The notes below the pieces were generated by a model that searched no databases, had not been told where the DNA came from, and saw only the letters and a list, made by a program, of their open reading frames with translations. Below, piece by piece: positions 33,345-45,100 of a stretch of 64,000 nucleotides of DNA. Source of the DNA: Thamnaconus septentrionalis. Taxonomy: Eukaryota > Chordata > Actinopteri > Tetraodontiformes > Monacanthidae. Numbering within the stretch: position 1 is the first letter of the stretch; each line of letters begins with the position of its first letter. A program made the translations under genes and the position numbers. The stretch spans positions 21,675,501 through 21,739,500 of the forward strand of contig CM020509.1 of NCBI GenBank assembly GCA_009823395.1, read 5' to 3'.

Positions 33345-33564
33345 GAGAGACACTGTTACAAACAGGCCTTATAAAGCTGCAGCATGGAGGAAGTGCACCT
33401 TGCCATGAAGCTGTACTTGTGGGTTCATTCATTCAGTCATTCATTGATTCATTCATTAATTTAGATAGATAGTGAGTTTAAATGAAGCCCCTGCAAAAAA
33501 GAGTTTGTGTTGTGATTTCCTGACAAAGTTGGACGGGGAAACAGCACCCCCTGCCGGGACAAAA

Positions 33565-33688
33565 AGCTTACGGCACCTGGTATTCCCAGGCGGTCTCCCA
33601 TCCAAGTACTAACCAGGCCCGACCCTGCTTAGCTTCCGATATCAGACGAGATCAGGCGTTCTCAGGGTCGTATGGTATGGCCGTAAGC
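33565..33688 (-). rRNA. 5S rRNA with 5-bp duplication
   Basis: 124 nt because tatgg is duplicated near the RNA 5' end. It also has gatatc and atcagg changes. Promoter boxes remain, so it could be transcribed, but the RNA would misfold in helix I/II. Confidence 0.85.
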
Positions 33689-33903
33689 GAGAGACACTGT
33701 TGCAAACAGGCCTTATAAAGCTGCAGCATGGAGGAAGTGCACCTTGCCATGAAGCTGTACTTGTGGGTTCATTCATTCAGTCATTCATTGATTCATTCAT
33801 TAATTTAGATAGATAGTGAGTTTAAATGAAGCCCTGCAAAAAGAGTTTGTGTTGTGATTTCCTGACAAAGTTGGACGGGAAACAGCACCCCTGCCGGGAC
33901 AAA

Positions 33904-33983
33904 AGCTTACGGCACCTGGTATTCCCAGGCGGTCTCCCATCCAAGTACTACCAGGCCCGAGGCCCGATATCCTGCTTAGCTTG
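33904..33983 (-). pseudogene. 5S rRNA fragment
   Basis: The 3' two-thirds is readable through box C, then a short duplication (ggcccgaggcccg) and truncation into spacer DNA. Confidence 0.85.
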
Positions 33984-34283
33984 CAAACAGGCCTTATAAA
34001 GCTGCAGCATTGAGGAAGTGCACCTTGCCATGAAGCGTTCTCACTTGTGGGTTCATTCATTCAGTCATTTAGATAGTAGTGAGTTTAAATGAAGTGCTGC
34101 AAAAGAGTTTGTGTTGTGATTTCCTGAGTTGGACGGAAACAGTTGACAAAAACAGGCCTTATAAAGCTGCAGCATCTGAGATCAGACGAGAAGTGCACCT
34201 TGCCATGCAAACAGCTGTAGCTGCAGCATGGAGGGTGCACCTTGCCATGAAGTCATTCATTCATTCATTCATTCATTCATTTA

Positions 34284-35403
34284 GATCGATAGTGAGTACT
34301 TTGTGTACTGACCATGTTTTTGTTTTGTATTTTTGCGAGACATTTTTATAGGGCTTAGAATGATTTCATTTCATACTGTTGACTTGCATCAAAACACTGT
34401 CCTAGCAGAGAAAATATGTACGCTGAAACGATCACTTCAGTCATAGAGTCGTTTATTATTAGACAAGAATATCTGCACAACTTACGTCCACACAAAGCAC
34501 AAAGCAGGAAGATCTCTATACAGTCGATGTTACCATGCTGGCAGCGTGAACATCGCTATAAGGAGTGAAACTTACGAGTCAAAAGCGCTGCCTCTTCAGT
34601 TTTGCTGCCAGCGAACACAACACACATAACAAGCAGAGAACGGAGTTAGCGGTGGTGGCTAACAGTTCATCAACACGATTCAGCGGTTGCACGTTGCAAG
34701 TAGTCTTAAAACTAATGTTGCTTGAGGTCACAATACACTCACAGTCCTCATACATGTTTTCAAATATTGCCGTGGCTGACTATTCTCTCGTCCACCAGGG
34801 GGCCGAGTCGAGCCCGCCTCCTCCCGCTGCCGACCGGACCGGTGTTCCATCGCATCCGCATTAGGCTGAACAAACCTCCATTTTCTCTGTTCGTTCCACT
34901 CCGACGGTTTTGGTCCTTGGTGCTTCGGTAGTCGCTCTGTATTTTTTATTTTATATTTTTTCATTTCCCCGACACCGAAAAACATTTTCCTGGAGCTGCG
35001 CATTGCGACATCACTTCCGGGCAGAGAGGGGAGGGCGGAACTATGGGCGGAACCAGTCCGAGAGTGTGCCTGAGCTTGGCCATGAAAGGAGATCCGGAAC
35101 GCAATTATGTCATTGCGTTCCCAGTGTTGAAAAAATCTCCTGAACAGAGCGTTTAGAACCATGCCCAACAATTTGCAGGGCTCACGTCCAAACGCATGAA
35201 CCTCATTATTTGACGATTTTCGATCGTTTGACGATAGGGTTCAACATTGTAACAGTTTTTAAAGCTCAGAAAAGTGGAAAAACATCATAGGTGCCCTTTA
35301 AAGAACAACACTTCAGAAACCTTCACTGGCTTTAAAAAATGGTCACAGTCTAACTTTACTTAGTGAGTTAGTAGAAAGCAACAACTTATCTTCAGCAGAT
35401 CGA
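34284..35403. repeat. Shared 5S-flanking segment, block C copy
   Basis: Direct copy of 4041-5163. Same junction with 5S DNA (gatagtgagtactttg). Mostly block-B-like variants. Confidence 0.88.
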
Positions 35404-36062
35404 AACCCTGAGCTTTTAGAATTCGCTCGCGAATTTAAAACCATCAAATCGTTCAAGTGGAAGGCATTGATTACAAGAGGGGCAACAACAACAATGACGG
35501 AGCAAAAGTGGAATGCGCCACTGATTTTGCCTTTTACGGAAGACGTTAAACAGTTGGACTTCCATATGGACAATGTCAGAATAGTCAATGAGAAAATGCT
35601 AAAGCTTAATCAGTGTACAAAAAACTATGCAGAACTTGCCAAGCTAGTGCTGGTCCAAGTGATCATTTTCAACCGACGCAGAGAAAGAGAGGTGTCAAGG
35701 ATGGAGTTGGCCACCTTCATTAGAAAAGATAAATCACAACTCAACCAGGATGTGGAAACATGTCTCACACCACTTGAAAATAAGATGTGTGACTTCTTCA
35801 CAAGAGTCGAAACTCGGGGGAAACGGGGTAGAGGAGTACCGGTGCTCCTCAAACCCTCGATGGTTTCAGCAATGGAACTCCTTGCTGAAAGCCGGGGAAT
35901 GTATCCAAAGGTTTGCAAGGAAGTGCGGAGCCAAAAATCCAGAGGCCTTTACCTCAACGAAGCTGCGGAAGCACATAGTAACATTGTCACAGGTGCTCAA
36001 TTTACAGGAAAATGAAGCAGACCAGCTAGCTGACTTTCTTGGCCATGATATCCGTGTACACA
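35404..36062 (+). pseudogene. Tyrosine-recombinase-like exon, block C copy (no Tyr)
   Basis: The TAA seen in A and B is GAA here, so one frame runs through CLTPLENKMCDFFTRVETRG and RGKRGRGVPVLLKP before the shared frame change. The second part keeps TSTKLRKHI and LADFLGHDIRVH but is then joined to intron DNA, losing about 300 bp that encode the RQYYR candidate nucleophile, the tail and the splice donor. The junction has an ACA microhomology. Confidence 0.7.
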
Positions 36063-36455
36063 TGATCATAATTAGCATAATTTAACAATTATTGTTTTGT
36101 TTTTTATAACAGCACTACATTTGGCAATCCATGAGTTTTAAGGGGGCCAAGCGTCAAAGCTGACATTTTTTTTCTTTGAGATAAACGTAAAATCAATCGA
36201 TAAGCTTTAACTTCTGAAGCTTTCAGTCAAAACCAAAGACACTTCAAAGAGCTTGAAAGTAGTAAATGTGGTGTGTGTTTGTGTGTGTTGTAAGGGTTGT
36301 GTCTCTTGTGGTTAGTCTGTCAGGGACTAGTCTAATGACTCACCAGATGGAATTTGATTCCACACACATTGAAATGTTAATCTTAGCGTGTTTTAGGTTT
36401 CTTTTCATTTTTTTTTAAATTTAAATTTCTTTTTGCTTATCTTTCCTTTTTTCAG

Positions 36456-36613
36456 AAAAAGTTGATTATTCTCAACACGGTGATGAACACGATGCCTCAA
36501 GTGATGAGGATGACACTAGGAATGTGAGCAATGTCTTGGAGCCAACAGGTGAAGAGACCCTTGTGGAAGATGTTACATTTCCTGAACCATCCAGTTCTAC
36601 TGACACTATCACT
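36456..36613 (+). pseudogene. Acidic exon, block C copy, truncated
   Basis: Same Asp/Glu-rich peptide as the block A copy, with the same truncation by the Harbinger-type element after DTIT. Confidence 0.6.
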
Positions 36614-36614
36614 C

Positions 36615-37870
36615 ACTGCGTTTACATGGCACTAGAGAAATTTGAATTATTGCCTTAGTCCGATTATGATCGGAGTTTAAGAATTCCGATTGGAATCGGA
36701 GAACTCCGATTGAGACACCCAGATAATGTGATTGGAAATCGAATTTCTCTGCCATGTATACGCCTTAGTCGGACTATTAACTGGACAATGTGAGTGCGCA
36801 CGCGTCACGCCTCCCTCTCGCGACCCATGACCGCAGAACTACATCGTCTAACGTGAATAAGAATGTTCACATTTGGAGAGAGGATGAGACCGGGGTGTTG
36901 CTTTCTCTTCTAAAAGAGATGGACATATTAAAATAACGCCCAACGGAGACCTTTTTAAAAAGGTAGCGCAGCAAATGCAGGGCTCCGGCTTTGCGCACCT
37001 CTGAACAAATATATATTCGTTTGTGTTTATATTTCTACCTTTTCGTTCACATTTTTTGTAAGTTAGAAGAATTTTAACTTTTTAAATAAAAGCACACCAA
37101 AAAGATGTTTTTCTGATTTGTTTTTATTTTGGTAATTTCGCTGTTATTCTGCTGGAAACGGCGTGCAGTGGCACAAGCTGCTTCCACGGTCGGCACTTTA
37201 ATGAGCATGTGTATAACTGAAGACACCATTCCTTTGCAAGACCTGTACACAAACTTTTTAACTGTGTATTTGTGCACTGCAAACTGGTTTGCAACGACTC
37301 GGTATTCTGCAAAGCTAGCCAGTTTGTACAAAACAATAGCGCTTCTCATCTGGAGGGGAGTTGGTGTTCTAACAGTCAACTCCTAGGGGCTTAAAACATC
37401 TTTCATTAGTCCACAAAGTTTGTCGAATGATCTGCGCGTCATTCGGAAATTGTCTTTCCATTCCGTGTCCGAAAACTCCTTCAATACGACCCTCTCCCAC
37501 CAGTCTGTGCTCCGAACCCGCATCCAACAAAAACGAGAGTTTCGGGTCAGTAGCGACGGCACAAAGCGTAGCATCGAAGACATTGTGTTGTTGTAGCCCT
37601 CCAACAGCAAACGACGTTCTTGTCTGCCTTTTAAAATCACCATGAGCACGAGAAATAGGGTACACCTTATCTGCAAAGTAAGTAACACGTACATTATGAA
37701 CTATCGTACATATCATAATGATGTAATATGTCAACCGAAAACAGCTGCTGACCAGCTGAAAAGACTCACTCCACCCCCTAGTGTTGGGAGGAGGACAGTG
37801 AGAACTCCGATTGGACGAGAAAACCGAATTATTGCTTAGTTCGATTAAGCTCTGCATGTAAACGCACTGT
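36615..37870 (-). mobile_element. Truncated PIF/Harbinger-like element, block C copy
   Basis: Near-identical to 6687-7992, including both ends. It lacks about 50 bp near its right end (a piece corresponding to 7869-7918). Duplicated along with the block rather than inserted independently, since both flanks are shared with A. Confidence 0.75.
37074..37694 (-). pseudogene. PIF/Harbinger transposase N-terminal fragment (block C)
   Basis: The same fragment as 7146-7766 with the same internal TAG and truncation before the catalytic core. A few substitutions only. Confidence 0.82.
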
Positions 37871-38867
37871 CTTTCTCTCTCTCTCACACACTCACTCACT
37901 CACTCACTCACTCAGGAGGACTCGTTCCTGTGAGTTCTTCCCTTAATGTTCTTCTTTTGTCTTGGTCCCTGCAGTCACACAAACTGCGAGGAATTTGTTT
38001 TTGTTTGTTTTTTTAAAACAAGTTTTGGAACCAGCAGGAAGTCATTGATTGATGACGATTGGTTCTGATTGGCCCCTCGTCTCTCTCTCTCACACACACA
38101 CACACACCTGGTCGCCACCTGGTGAAGCAAGAAACATTTCAACTAAACTCAGTTCTGAAGAGTTGTTGCTGTGTGTGTGTGCGTGTGTGTGTGTCACACA
38201 CACTCACCCACACGGTGGCAGATTCTAAAAATTCTTCCAGTGAATCAGGTGATGGAGGATCAACACTGATGGTTTTAATAGTCCGACATCGGCCCATTAA
38301 CACACACACACACACACACACACCTGGTCGAAAAAGAGATTAAAGTGTCCGGTTGCCTTGCTTCCAACTTATCCCCATTGCCATGTTAGCAGAAAAAAAT
38401 TAGATATCTGCTTTTTAAAAATTAAAACATTGGCAAACTATCTAGGTGGAAAGCTATTGCTATCATGCTAACTGTCTCTGCATTTTTTGCTTCTCGATCT
38501 GGTCAAATTAAGACTGATATTTTAAGATTTTTAGAGGTGAAAAACAAATTTTCAAATCATTCACTTACAGTTCAGTAGTTTTAAATTTTTAAATTCAAAA
38601 CTATTTGATTCCTTCATGTGGGTGTGAATTAAAATATTTCAGAAAAAAACAAAATATTCAATCTTCAAATAAATATCTATATAAAAATATAAATCAACTT
38701 ATTTTGCCCCACTGCTCTGCGTCTGGCGTTGATTCTGCTGCCCCTGCTGGTTGTTTTTAGGCACTTCAGGTTTCAAGGCTGAATTTGTGTCCTCAGGTTT
38801 TTGTTCCTCGAGAAATAAAAACTTGACAAAGTGTAAATGAATTCAAATTCATTCATTTCAATGAGCT
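37871..38867. other. Microsatellite-rich non-coding DNA (block C)
   Basis: Counterpart of 7993-9039. CA/TG runs near 38094, 38171 and 38300 are shorter than in A. No gene. Confidence 0.8.
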
Positions 38868-39795
38868 GTGAATGAATTGATGGATTATTGTGGTGAAACT
38901 CCGCCCACTCAGCTTCAGCCCGACAAAAGTAGCTGTTTGTATTTAAAGCACTCCACCTCCACTAATCCCGTCCCTCTGATTTCACATTCTTTGCAGAATG
39001 CAGTTCCTCACGTCTCTCCACTTTGCCGATGCAGTGTGAGCGTCCGCCTGAACCTGCGCTTCCTTCCGTCGACTCCACATCACGTCCCAATCGGCTACCT
39101 CGTTAGCGCAGGCCGCAGGGTTTCAATTAGCTAATGAGGGAGCCGGACGAGGTTGAGGACGGCTAATTGGCGCCGCAGGCTAATCGCAATTAGCCAACCG
39201 GCGAATTAGCGCCGGGGGGAAAGCGGAGAGCGTGACAGTGGTTCACTTTGACTGGACATGAGAACAGGGCCCAGAAGGGAGGCACACACAATAATCCAGC
39301 AGGTGTCAGCGCTCAATTTCAGCATTTTTAGTGCTAGGTCATCTGCTCCCTCTGGTGGTGGTGGTGGCTCAGTTTTTAAACTGCTGTAAACATCCAGACC
39401 TAAGTCTTATTACAGCGGTCAATACCTGATCTTGCAATTCCTGCGTTGGCCTCCTGGGGAGTGGGAAATGGGGTCTGCTCACATTGTCAATCAGTCGACC
39501 CTGGTCGTATGTAGCCCCTCCCCCCTGCTTGATTGCCTGCTAAATGTCTGTGGTGAATACATGGAGATCTTGACAGAACATAAATCTACTAACAAGCGGA
39601 GACTTTTCCCAGCATTCTTGTATTGTAGGATATTTTATTGGCGTATTAGTGAAAATAAAAGCCTGATGAATGTTTTAACTTCCTTGAGAATTGCACTCTT
39701 TTACAAATCTGCGAAATCAGCTGCACTCAGATATTCATGTCTTACATGGTGAGTGCTCAAGCGTATTAAAGGTATTTTAATTTATTTTTTTAATT
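38868..39795. other. End of block C duplicate, non-coding
   Basis: Matches 9040-10690 with two deletions: about 235 bp after 38996 and about 470 bp after 39530. The second removes the orphan TRIM flank. Similarity to A ends near 39795. Confidence 0.75.
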
Positions 39796-40261
39796 AAAGA
39801 TGAATTTTTAAAATATCATAATTGTCAGGGAAAAGAATAACATAAAAATTGTTTTAGCAAAATTTTTACCAAAATTAGAAAATGTCCAGTCTGAGTGTTC
39901 AACAGGATCCAAATTGACTAAAAAATGCCTTTTTCGATCAGTCATCATTAATGAGAGAGGAAACAAGAGACACTCAAACGTATAGCTTATAACTCATAAC
40001 TTATCACTCATTCTTTACCTGACATTTTGAAAACATTCAAGACTATTTTTTTCATATTGAACCGAATCATCAATCCACTCATTGAGGCATCTGAGCCTGT
40101 TCAGTTAGGTACTACATCAACAGGTACTACATCCAGCCCCAGTGGGTGTGCGACTGTGTCAATTCCGGGATTCTGCTGTCCAACCTCTGCCAGGAAACAC
40201 TCCCACTGCTATCTGGATCGTCTTATTGCTTTATTGCTTCAATTCAACAGTTGGTCATTCA
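39796..40261. other. Unassigned AT-rich DNA
   Basis: Lies between the end of block C similarity and the TRIM 2 3' flank. No coding, repeat or regulatory signal recognised. Confidence 0.4.
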
Positions 40262-40771
40262 CTTGACATTGTTGTGCAATATAGACTGATGGCATATTTC
40301 ATGATTTATTGATTCACTATTGTCACATTGAGCCAACAAGCAGAATCAAAAGACAAAATTCTCTCACAAAATTCATATCCATTCATCTGATTGTTGACAA
40401 ACGGATCAACAGTCAGAAAGTTCATCAGATGGATGAGTTGTTGAAAGGTCAAAGGTCAGGAAAGGTCCAGAGTGGAAACAGACCTCAGCTGTGTTTCCAC
40501 AGTAATAAAGTTGTCATGTGGACTAATGACACATTATGAATCTGTGGGATGAATGGGCTGCAGAGGAAGAGAAACAACGTGGCACAAACATCCAGCAGCC
40601 GTGGAGACAAACATCAGGTGGACAACAGTCACCAGGAACACACACAGAAAGTGGCGTCCAGGCCCTGCCCACCCTGTTTGACTGACAGCCGGAGATACTT
40701 GGCAACAAACGTGAAGACAGAAGAAGAATCAAAGGTGAGAATTCAGCTCAGAGTCTCTCTGACAACTTCAG
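40262..40771 (-). other. TRIM 2 3' flank
   Basis: Reverse-complement match to the TRIM 1 3' flank (16135-16650), including the ttgttgtgcaatatagac segment. Shows that the duplication extends beyond the coding region. Confidence 0.7.
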
Positions 40772-41516
40772 TCACACTTTCATCAACTCAGCTGAACAAC
40801 CTGGACCAACACCAAGTCCGACATGTAGCGGCTGAGTGAAGGAGGTCTGGACTCTGTGGAGGAGCTCCATGGTTCCAGAGACGCTGTAGAAGGACAGAAG
40901 ACCTGCTGTGTGGTCCAGGTACACTCCCACTCTGGAGGACCAAGGACCTGAGACATCAGTCCTGATGTTGTTGTGAAAAAACACATATTCACATGAGAAA
41001 CAATCTAAACTCCAGGATTTGTTATTTAATCAAAATATACTTCCATTTGACCCTCCTGCTCTGCTGATGTTCCTGTAGGCCACTGCTACACCAAACCAGT
41101 CCCCTCTCCACTCCACCTCCCAGTAACATCGTCCAGTCAGACCTTCTCTACTCAGGACCTGCAGCCTGTCTGGATGATCACAATAAGACTGAACTTCCTT
41201 CATGCCTGTCACTTTTCTGTTCTCCTCAGATAATAACAACCATTTGTTCACTGTGTTTGGATCCAGAGTGATTTGACGGTAATACATATCTGAGGAAGTC
41301 CTCTCTTCTCCTGGGTTCTGGTTCTGGCAGTAGAACATTAACGTTGCTCACTGCCCGTGAGATGTTTGTCTGAGTCTCCATCAGAACTTGCTGTATTTCA
41401 TCTCTCAGCTTGGTCACAGCTGCTGCCACATCCTCAAAGTATCTCAGAGGACGGATCTCCAGGCTGGAGGAGTCTGGAGACGGACTGAGTGCTGGCAGTG
41501 AGGAGAACCTGTGGAG
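40772..41516 (-). pseudogene. TRIM pseudogene 2, 3' part (linker and PRY-SPRY)
   Basis: Encodes AAAVTKLRDEIQQVLMETQT, then ITLDPNTVNKWLLLSEENRK, GRCYWEVEWRG, FGVAVAYRNIS and RVGVYLDHTAGLLSF, LHRVQTSFTQPLHVG with the natural stop at 40772. Frame changes occur near 41280-41340 and near 41030. The PRY-SPRY fold normally gives ligand or substrate recognition. It is the downstream part of the gene cut by the LINE. Confidence 0.8.
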
Positions 41517-41797
41517 AATCAGAATCAGAATCAGAAATACTTTTATTTATCCCGAAGGAAATTCTTTTCGTAAAAGGATTCCAGTCAACTTAAGAAATGT
41601 ACATAAAATATAGAAGCATGCAACTAACTAAGTAAAAATAAAACAATAGAAAATTAAGTAGCTGACAGAAAAAATTGGCATAGTGCCAAGTGCAAATTTT
41701 AACAGTTAAGATAAAATAAAAATAAAGAGCATATCACTATAAGATAGTGTAAAATGTTTGGATGTATGCATGTGGATGTATATGGCAGACAGTGATT

Positions 41798-44700
41798 TTA
41801 CAATGAGGAATTATATAGTTTAATTGCCACAGGAAGAAAAGATCTTCTGTGGCGCTCAGTCTTTGAGGTGGGGAGTCTAAGTCTCCCGGTCCGTGTGCTT
41901 CTGTGTTGGACCAGGAACTGATGGAGGGGGTGGGTGGTATTTTCCAGAATACTTCGCAGTTTCTGAAGCATACGCCTCTCCATCACTGACTCCAGGGAGT
42001 CCAGCTTCACTCCAATGACGTCACCAGCTTTGCGGATGAGTTTGTTGAGCCTGTTTGAGTCTGCGACCTTCAATCTGCTGCCCCAGCACACCAAAGCAAA
42101 CAAGATAGCACTTGAGACCACAGACTCATAAAACATTCTCAACATAGTCCGGCAGATGTTAAATGACCTGAGCCTCCTCAGGAAGTACAGGCGGCTCTGG
42201 CCTTTTTTGAAAAGGGCGTCGGTGTTCCGAGCCCAGTCCAGTTTATTGTCAATGTGGACTCCCAGATATTTGTATTCCTCCACAGTGTCCACACAGGCCC
42301 CCTGGATGGAAACTGGGGTCACGGGAGACTTGGTCCTCTTTAGGTCCACCACCAGTTCCCTGGTCTTTGTCACGTTGAGCTGCAGGTTGTTCAGCTCACA
42401 CCATGTAACAAAGTCCTTGATGACGGTCCTGTACTCCAACTCCTCACCTCCACTGATGCACCCCACTATGGCCGAGTCGTCAGAGAACTTCTGAAGATGA
42501 CATGACTCTGACCGATAGCTGAAGTCTGTGGTGTACAGGGTGAAGAGGAAGGGCGAGAGGACGGTTCCCTGAGGTGCCCCAGTGTTGCTGACCACGCGGT
42601 CTGACATGCAGCTCTGCAGGCGCACATACTGCGGTCTGCCAGTCAGGTAGTCAATCATCCAGGACACAAGGGGTGCATCAACCTGCATCTCCGTCAGCTT
42701 CTCGCCTAGCAAGGCCGGCTTGATGGTGTCAAAGGCGCTCGAGAAATCAAAGAACATGATCCTCACATAACTGGCTGTCTAGTCTAGGTGAGTGTATAGA
42801 CGGTTCAGCAGGAAGATGATGGCATCATCGACTCCCAGGTGGGGCTGGTAGGCAAACTGGAGGGGGTCCAAGAATGTGCTGACCATAGGCCGGATCTGGT
42901 CCAGAATCAGGCGCTCCAGAGTCTTCATAATGTGGGACGTCAGTGCCACCGGTCTATAGTCCTTTGGGCTCCTCGGATGGGGAGTCTTTGGAACAGGAAC
43001 CAGGCAAGACGTTTTCCACATCACAGGGACCCTCTGAAGATTGAGACTCAGAGTGAAGAGCCGGTGTAGGACTCCACACAACTGGGGGGCACAGGCTTTG
43101 AGTACTCCAGGTCTGACACCATCAGGGCCCGCGGCCTTGCTTGAGTGGAGGGCTCTCAGCTGATTCCTGACCTGGTCAATGGTCAGTGACACTAGTGGTT
43201 CAGGTGTGGAGGCGGGAGATGTGGTTTCTGCTGGCTGAGGTGCGTGGTGGGGGGTGGGCGGATGTGTGGGTGGGGTAGGTCTTGCTGGCTGATGTGCGAA
43301 GTGGGGAGTGGGCGGATGAGTGGGTGGGGTGGGTTCTGCTGGCTGAGGTGCGAAGTGGGCAGTGGGCGGATGGGTGAAGGTTTGAGGAGGTATGTGGCCC
43401 TCACAAAGGGAAGGATGAGGGGGAGGTGTCAGGTGTGCAGAAGGTGATTGTTCGGGACAGATGCCTGCAGAGGTTGAAGGGCGTTGAACTGGTGCCGCAG
43501 TGTCGAATCTATTGAAAAACAGATTGAGCTCGTTGGCCCTGTCCACTCCGCCTTCGACACCTCTGCTGCCCTTTGTTCTGTAGCCGGTGATGGTGTTCAT
43601 CCCACTCCAGACTTCCCGCATGTTGTTTGCTTGGAGTTTGGACTCCAGCTTCCTCCTGTAGCACTCCTTGGCCTCCTTGATCTTCATCTTCAGGTTACCC
43701 TGAATAACCCTCAGCTCCTCTTTGTTGCCATCTCTGAATGCCCTCTTCTTTTCATTCAGGATGGCTCTAATGTCCTTTGTTACCCAGGGTTTGTTATTTG
43801 GGTAACATCTTACTGTCCTTGTTGGGACATTGGTGTCCACACAGAAATTAATATAGTCAGTTATGCACTCAGTGAGTCCGTCTATATCCTCTCCATGTGG
43901 CTCACTGAGTACATTTCAGTCGGTTGACTCAAAGCAGCCCTGCAGTGTTTGGTAGGCCTCCTTCGACCACGTCTGGACAGACCGGGTGATGGCAGGTTGC
44001 CTTCTTACCAGGGGCACGTAGCAGGGGCTCAGGTATACCAGATTGTGGTCAGATCTTCCCAAGGGGGGCAGAGGGGAAGAGTTGTATGCGTCCATAATGT
44101 TGGCATACAGCAAGTCCAACCTCTTCCCTTGCCTAGTTGGACAGTCCACATACTGCGTGAAGGTTGTGAGAGTTTTGTCCAAGTTAACATGATTAAAGTC
44201 TCCTGATATGGCGATGAGGGCGCTTGGATGAGACGTCTGTAGCTCCGCCACCGCTCCGTGAATGACATCACATGCTGCTGTCGGGTTACCGGACGGAGGG
44301 ATATAAACTAATACGAAAATGGCGTGTGAGATTTCCCTGGGCAAGTAATATGGGCGCAGTCCAACAGCTAAAAGTTCAACGTCCGGGCAACATATCCGTT
44401 TTTTGACAGAGACGTTACCGGGATGACACCACCGCTTCTTGATGAATACGGCAAGTCCACCTCCTTTCTGCTTCCCATGACGCGGGCGAAGTCCCGATCC
44501 GCCCATATCGTCTTGAACCCGGCCAATGCGATGTTGTTGTCTGGAACATCTTGGTGGAGCCATGTCTCCGTAAAGCCCAATATACTGCAATCACGATAAT
44601 CCTGTTCACATCTGGCCAGCGCCGCTAGCTCGTCCATCTTATTGCCGAGGGATCTCACATTTCCCATGCTGACAGAGGGGAGATTCTGTTGATATCGCCT

Positions 44701-44973
44701 CCTTTCAAACAGTCTTTGTCGGAGCCGTTTTCTCCGCCGATTCGTTCCTCCTCTGACGCCACGATGTGTTCTACGAACTTCAGGTAGTAAGCCGGCTAAC
44801 TCAGGCGTTGTGCCGGCCGTGGTAGCCGGCATAAGTGAGATCAGCTGTTCCCTCGAGTACGTGAAGCGTCCATGGAGTTGCTGCGCAACGGAGATGCCGC
44901 CGAGCCAAAGTAGAAAAAGACTCGTAAAAAACAAGACAAAAACTCTCTCTACCTGCATGTTTAGAGAGGCCAC
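41798..44973 (-). pseudogene. LINE ORF2: endonuclease plus reverse transcriptase, three lesions
   Basis: An N-terminal basic region (RRRKRLRQRLFERRR) is followed by an APE-type endonuclease (MGNVRSLGNKMDELA, FTETWL, SGDFNH, SDHN), a linker (YPNNKPWVTKDIRA, NNMREVWSGMNTITGY), a Pro/His-rich stretch, and a reverse transcriptase (SSKAAGPDGV, KDYRPVALTS, FFDFSSAFDTI, GAPQGTVLSP, FSDDSAI). Lesions: a frameshift near 44470, a TGA at 43916-43918 replacing a Trp codon, and a TAG at 42779-42781. FSDD replaces the more usual F/YADD but keeps both Asp. Known role: target-primed reverse transcription. This copy is inactive unless the lesions are sequencing errors. Confidence 0.85.
43225..43385 (-). repeat. 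54-bp minisatellite inside LINE ORF2
   Basis: About three tandem units of 54 bp encoding a Pro/His/Thr-rich 18-residue repeat (THPPTPHFAHQPARPTPP type) between the linker and the reverse transcriptase. The repeat keeps the frame. Confidence 0.7.
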
Positions 44974-45100
44974 AAGTAAAAAAACAAGTAAAAAGAAGTA
45001 AGAGAAGCAAATAAATAAATAAATACTAACTAAAGTTACTTAAAAAACAAGTTGACACGGAGCTCCAGTTACAGGCTACTATGCGTCCTGACGCATGCGC

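Larger units (their letters stand above)
32865..34283 (-). repeat. 5S rDNA tandem array, block 3
   Basis: Two good, one duplicated and one broken 5S unit on the minus strand, then about 300 bp of scrambled unit pieces (33984-34260), including a displaced 5S core piece near 34173. It joins the block C flank at the same base as block 1. Confidence 0.95.
41517..45100 (-). mobile_element. Rex1/CR1-like LINE inserted in TRIM 2
   Basis: A 3584-bp element. The TRIM reading is continuous if it is removed (ccacagccag before, tctccacagg after). The 3' end is ataaataaaagtatttctga followed by a (gattct)n tail. The 5' end starts tgcgcatgcgtc, with a short leader before the ORF. No clear target duplication. 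The nearly full-length look and few lesions suggest a fairly recent insertion. The Rex1/CR1 clade is my best family call. Confidence 0.85.
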
